Shown here: piece by piece, positions 62,130 through 64,000 of the stretch | How positions within the stretch are numbered: position 1 is the stretch's first letter | Layout: each line of letters opens with the position of its first letter | NCBI RefSeq assembly: GCF_900109745.1 | Contig: NZ_FOAV01000006.1 | Location: 248,001-312,000, forward strand | DNA from: Roseateles sp. YR242 | GTDB taxonomy: Bacteria > Pseudomonadota > Gammaproteobacteria > Burkholderiales > Burkholderiaceae_C | Direction of reading: 5' to 3' | DNA: 64,000 nt | Translations under genes and position numbers: made by a program | The notes under the pieces: generated by a model | What the model was told of the DNA's origin: nothing | Database searches by the model: none | The model's input: the letters and a program-made list of their open reading frames with translations, nothing else

Positions 62130-64000
62130 TCAGCCCAGCGCCCGCAGCAACGCAGCCAGGTCATAAGGCTTGCGGATCACCGGGTAGCCTTCTTCACTGG
62201 CGCTCTGCGCCACGTCGCTATAGCCGGTCACCAGCACCACACGCACACGCGGCAGGCCGGCGCGCACCTGCCGCGCCAGTTCGACGCCGTGCATGCCGCC
62301 CGGCATCACGATGTCGGAGATCAGCACATCGGGTTGCAGCCCCGCTTCCAGCAGCCGCAAGGCTTCCGGCGCATTGGGGGCCGCACGCACCACGAAGCCG
62401 CCGGCCGCCAGCAGTTGCAGCGAGGCTTCCCGGACATCGTCGTTGTCGTCCACCAGCAGAATCACCTGCCCGGCCTTCACTGGTGAAACAGCCAGCGCAT
62501 CGCCACCATCGCCGCCATGGCCATCATTCGCGCTGCCCGCCGGTAGCGACTCCGCATGGCCGACCAGCGGGAAGATCATGGTGACGGTGGTGCCCTGGTC
62601 GGGCTGGCTCTCCACCTCCACATGGCCACCGCTGGCCTTGGTGAAGCCATACACCTGCGCCAGGCCCAGACCGGTGCCCTTGCCCGTTTCCTTGGTGGTG
62701 AAGAAGGGTTCGAAGATCCGGTCCAGCAACTCGGGTCGAATGCCCGCGCCGGTATCCCGCACGCTCACAAGCATTGCACGCCCGGCGCCTTCCTGCCAAT
62801 CCACCTGGGCCCGCAGCGTCACGTCGCCCCCTTGTGGCATCGCGTCCCGCGCGTTGGTCATCAGATTGGTGAGGGCAATCTCCAGTTCCAGCGGGTCCAG
62901 CGCCACCGCAGGCAGATCGTGGGCCATCTCCAGCGCGATGCGATAACGCGCGTCCAGCAACGGGCGCACGGCCTCCACGATGTCAGCCAGTGCAGCCGCC
63001 AGATGGAGGGAGCGGGCATTCATGCGCCGCCGTCCGGACAGCAGCGTCAATTGCCGGGTCAGGGTCTCGGCCTTGCGGATATTGCGGCGGATGACTTCCA
63101 CATCGGCATCGGCCAATGAACCAGCCCGTCGCTGCAGGATGGACAGGCGGCCGGTGATGACCTGCAGGATGTTGTTCAGGTCGTGAGAAAGCCCCGCGCC
63201 CAATTGCCCCACCGCCTCCATTTTTTGGGCCTGTGCCAGTTTGGCTTCCGCACTCTCGCGGCGGTGGATCTCCGCCTGCAGCGCGTCTGTCCGGGCCTTC
63301 AGCACGTCGACGGACGCCGTCAGGTCATGCTGCAGCCGGCGGAAATGCTGGGCCAGCAGCAGCAGGACCACCGCGTTGGCGATCAGGCCTTCCAGCCGGG
63401 TCGTGTACCAGGCCAGCGTGTAGCGCCCACCGCTGTAGGTGCTGAGCCAGATACCTGCCGCCTCCGCCGTCAACACGACCATCAGCCAGACAAAGATCGA
63501 TCGTTTGTAGAGGCCACGCCGCCACATCAGCACCAGGGCCAGCACCGCCAGCGCGGCGGTCCAGTAGGCCCCGGAGATGCTGAAACTGCCGAAGAACTGG
63601 CGCCCATCGACGCTGGACAGCGCGCCGGCATCGCTCATTTGCGAACCCACATAAGCTGCGGTCGCCGCAAGAACCGCCACCACGACGGGCAGGTAGCCGG
63701 CCCGCGGCCCGTGCCGCGCTCCTGGCCGCCCCTCCACGAGAATGGCCCAGGCGATGAAAGAAGCAAAGCCGGCGCGCCAGACAATGAACATCCAGCTCAC
63801 CGCATGGGGAGAGCCGATCACCGGACCCTGGGGAAACACCGCGCCGGGAAAGCTCAGCACATGCAGAATCGCCATCAGCCCACCGAACAGGTAGGCGGCC
63901 GCGATGACGGCATGTGAGCGGGGTTGTTGCGGAGAAGAAATCAGCAGCCAGAAGGTCGCGAGGTCGATCATCGCGATGGCTGCACCGTACATGCCGCTGA
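62130..64000 (-). CDS. hybrid sensor histidine kinase with MASE4-like membrane domain (5' end outside window)
   Basis: The visible part is more than 620 residues. Hydrophobic helices up to about residue 220 resemble MASE4 (AILHVLSFPGAVFPQGPVIGSP; WMFIVWRAGFASFIAWAIL). A coiled coil then leads to HisKA with the phospho-accepting histidine in GLSHDLNNILQV, a HATPase_c domain (NLMTNARDAMPQGG, DTGAGI, FFTTKETGKGTGLGLAQVYG) and a C-terminal receiver (LLVDDNDDVRE, phospho-acceptor D in VLISDIVMPGGMHG, K in VIRKPYD). An ATG at 63992 exists, but the frame stays open to the window edge and MASE4 normally has one more N-terminal helix, so the true start is probably beyond 64000. Confidence 0.88.
   Translation of the reverse strand, partial: SGMYGAAIAMIDLATFWLLISSPQQPRSHAVIAAAYLFGGLMAILHVLSFPGAVFPQGPVIGSPHAVSWMFIVWRAGFASFIAWAILVEGRPGARHGPRAGYLPVVVAVLAATAAYVGSQMSDAGALSSVDGRQFFGSFSISGAYWTAALAVLALVLMWRRGLYKRSIFVWLMVVLTAEAAGIWLSTYSGGRYTLAWYTTRLEGLIANAVVLLLLAQHFRRLQHDLTASVDVLKARTDALQAEIHRRESAEAKLAQAQKMEAVGQLGAGLSHDLNNILQVITGRLSILQRRAGSLADADVEVIRRNIRKAETLTRQLTLLSGRRRMNARSLHLAAALADIVEAVRPLLDARYRIALEMAHDLPAVALDPLELEIALTNLMTNARDAMPQGGDVTLRAQVDWQEGAGRAMLVSVRDTGAGIRPELLDRIFEPFFTTKETGKGTGLGLAQVYGFTKASGGHVEVESQPDQGTTVTMIFPLVGHAESLPAGSANDGHGGDGGDALAVSPVKAGQVILLVDDNDDVREASLQLLAAGGFVVRAAPNAPEALRLLEAGLQPDVLISDIVMPGGMHGVELARQVRAGLPRVRVVLVTGYSDVAQSASEEGYPVIRKPYDLAALLRALG

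Overview
The window is uniformly high-GC with strong third-position GC bias. Its gene families include TonB receptor/DUF3325/DUF3649/PepSY iron loci, the DUF1302/DUF1329/Ycf48/MMPL cassette, ShlB/FhaC-type TpsB and MASE4-type sensor kinases. This points to a betaproteobacterium of the order Burkholderiales, in the Rhizobacter/Roseateles/Rubrivivax neighbourhood. No rRNA, tRNA, CRISPR array, integrase or insertion sequence was seen.

Layout. (1) 1-8081: a TpsB transporter cut by the left edge, a MauG/CcpA-like di-heme cytochrome, a lipoprotein phosphoesterase, a DASS carboxylate transporter, an AlkB-type dioxygenase and a CAP-domain lipoprotein. (2) 8372-15441: a secreted subtilase, then an iron-uptake operon (TonB receptor, DUF3325, DUF3649, PepSY membrane protein) behind a good Fur box. 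(3) 15616-47269: about 32 kb of catabolic genes in divergent blocks. (4) 47212-59891: two more siderophore receptors, a DUF1440/DUF4126 membrane protein, a DNA adenine methylase coupled to an HhH DNA glycosylase, an amino-acid permease and two chemoreceptors. (5) 60156-64000: a DeoR regulator with an MFS transporter, and a hybrid histidine kinase cut by the right edge.

The catabolic region is the main result. Its core, 28396-30462, is a secreted di-heme cytochrome whose two heme motifs (CSACH, CASCH), their 198-residue spacing, its 688-residue length and several pocket residues match rubber oxygenases of the RoxA/RoxB/LatA type. It is translationally coupled to a CcmI-like TPR protein, an aldehyde dehydrogenase and a zinc alcohol dehydrogenase, followed by a DUF4334 protein and two acyl-CoA dehydrogenases. 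Flanking blocks supply acyl-CoA synthetase, acyl-CoA dehydrogenase, GMC oxidoreductase, bifunctional FadB/J-like protein, short-chain dehydrogenase, thiolase and an enoyl-CoA isomerase-like protein. A four-gene envelope cassette (DUF1302, DUF1329, Ycf48-like, MMPL/RND) completes the set. The plausible scheme is extracellular cleavage of polyisoprene (or a similar polyene) to oxo-aldehydes, oxidation to acids, CoA activation and beta-oxidation, with the cassette handling hydrophobic oligomers.

A 16-bp palindrome, TCGTCNNAANNGACGA (one site has a changed first base), occurs in all three divergent promoter regions of this island and in front of the acyl-CoA dehydrogenase pair. Two MalT/AlkS-type LuxR regulators with almost identical C-terminal HTH domains are encoded beside two of these regions and are the obvious candidate binders. 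A seventh copy, inside a perfect 10-bp-arm inverted repeat, covers the start of the methylase-glycosylase pair about 11 kb away. The window also holds unusual short tandem repeats: a 14-bp array, a GGGTTAC array and in-frame repeats in several genes.
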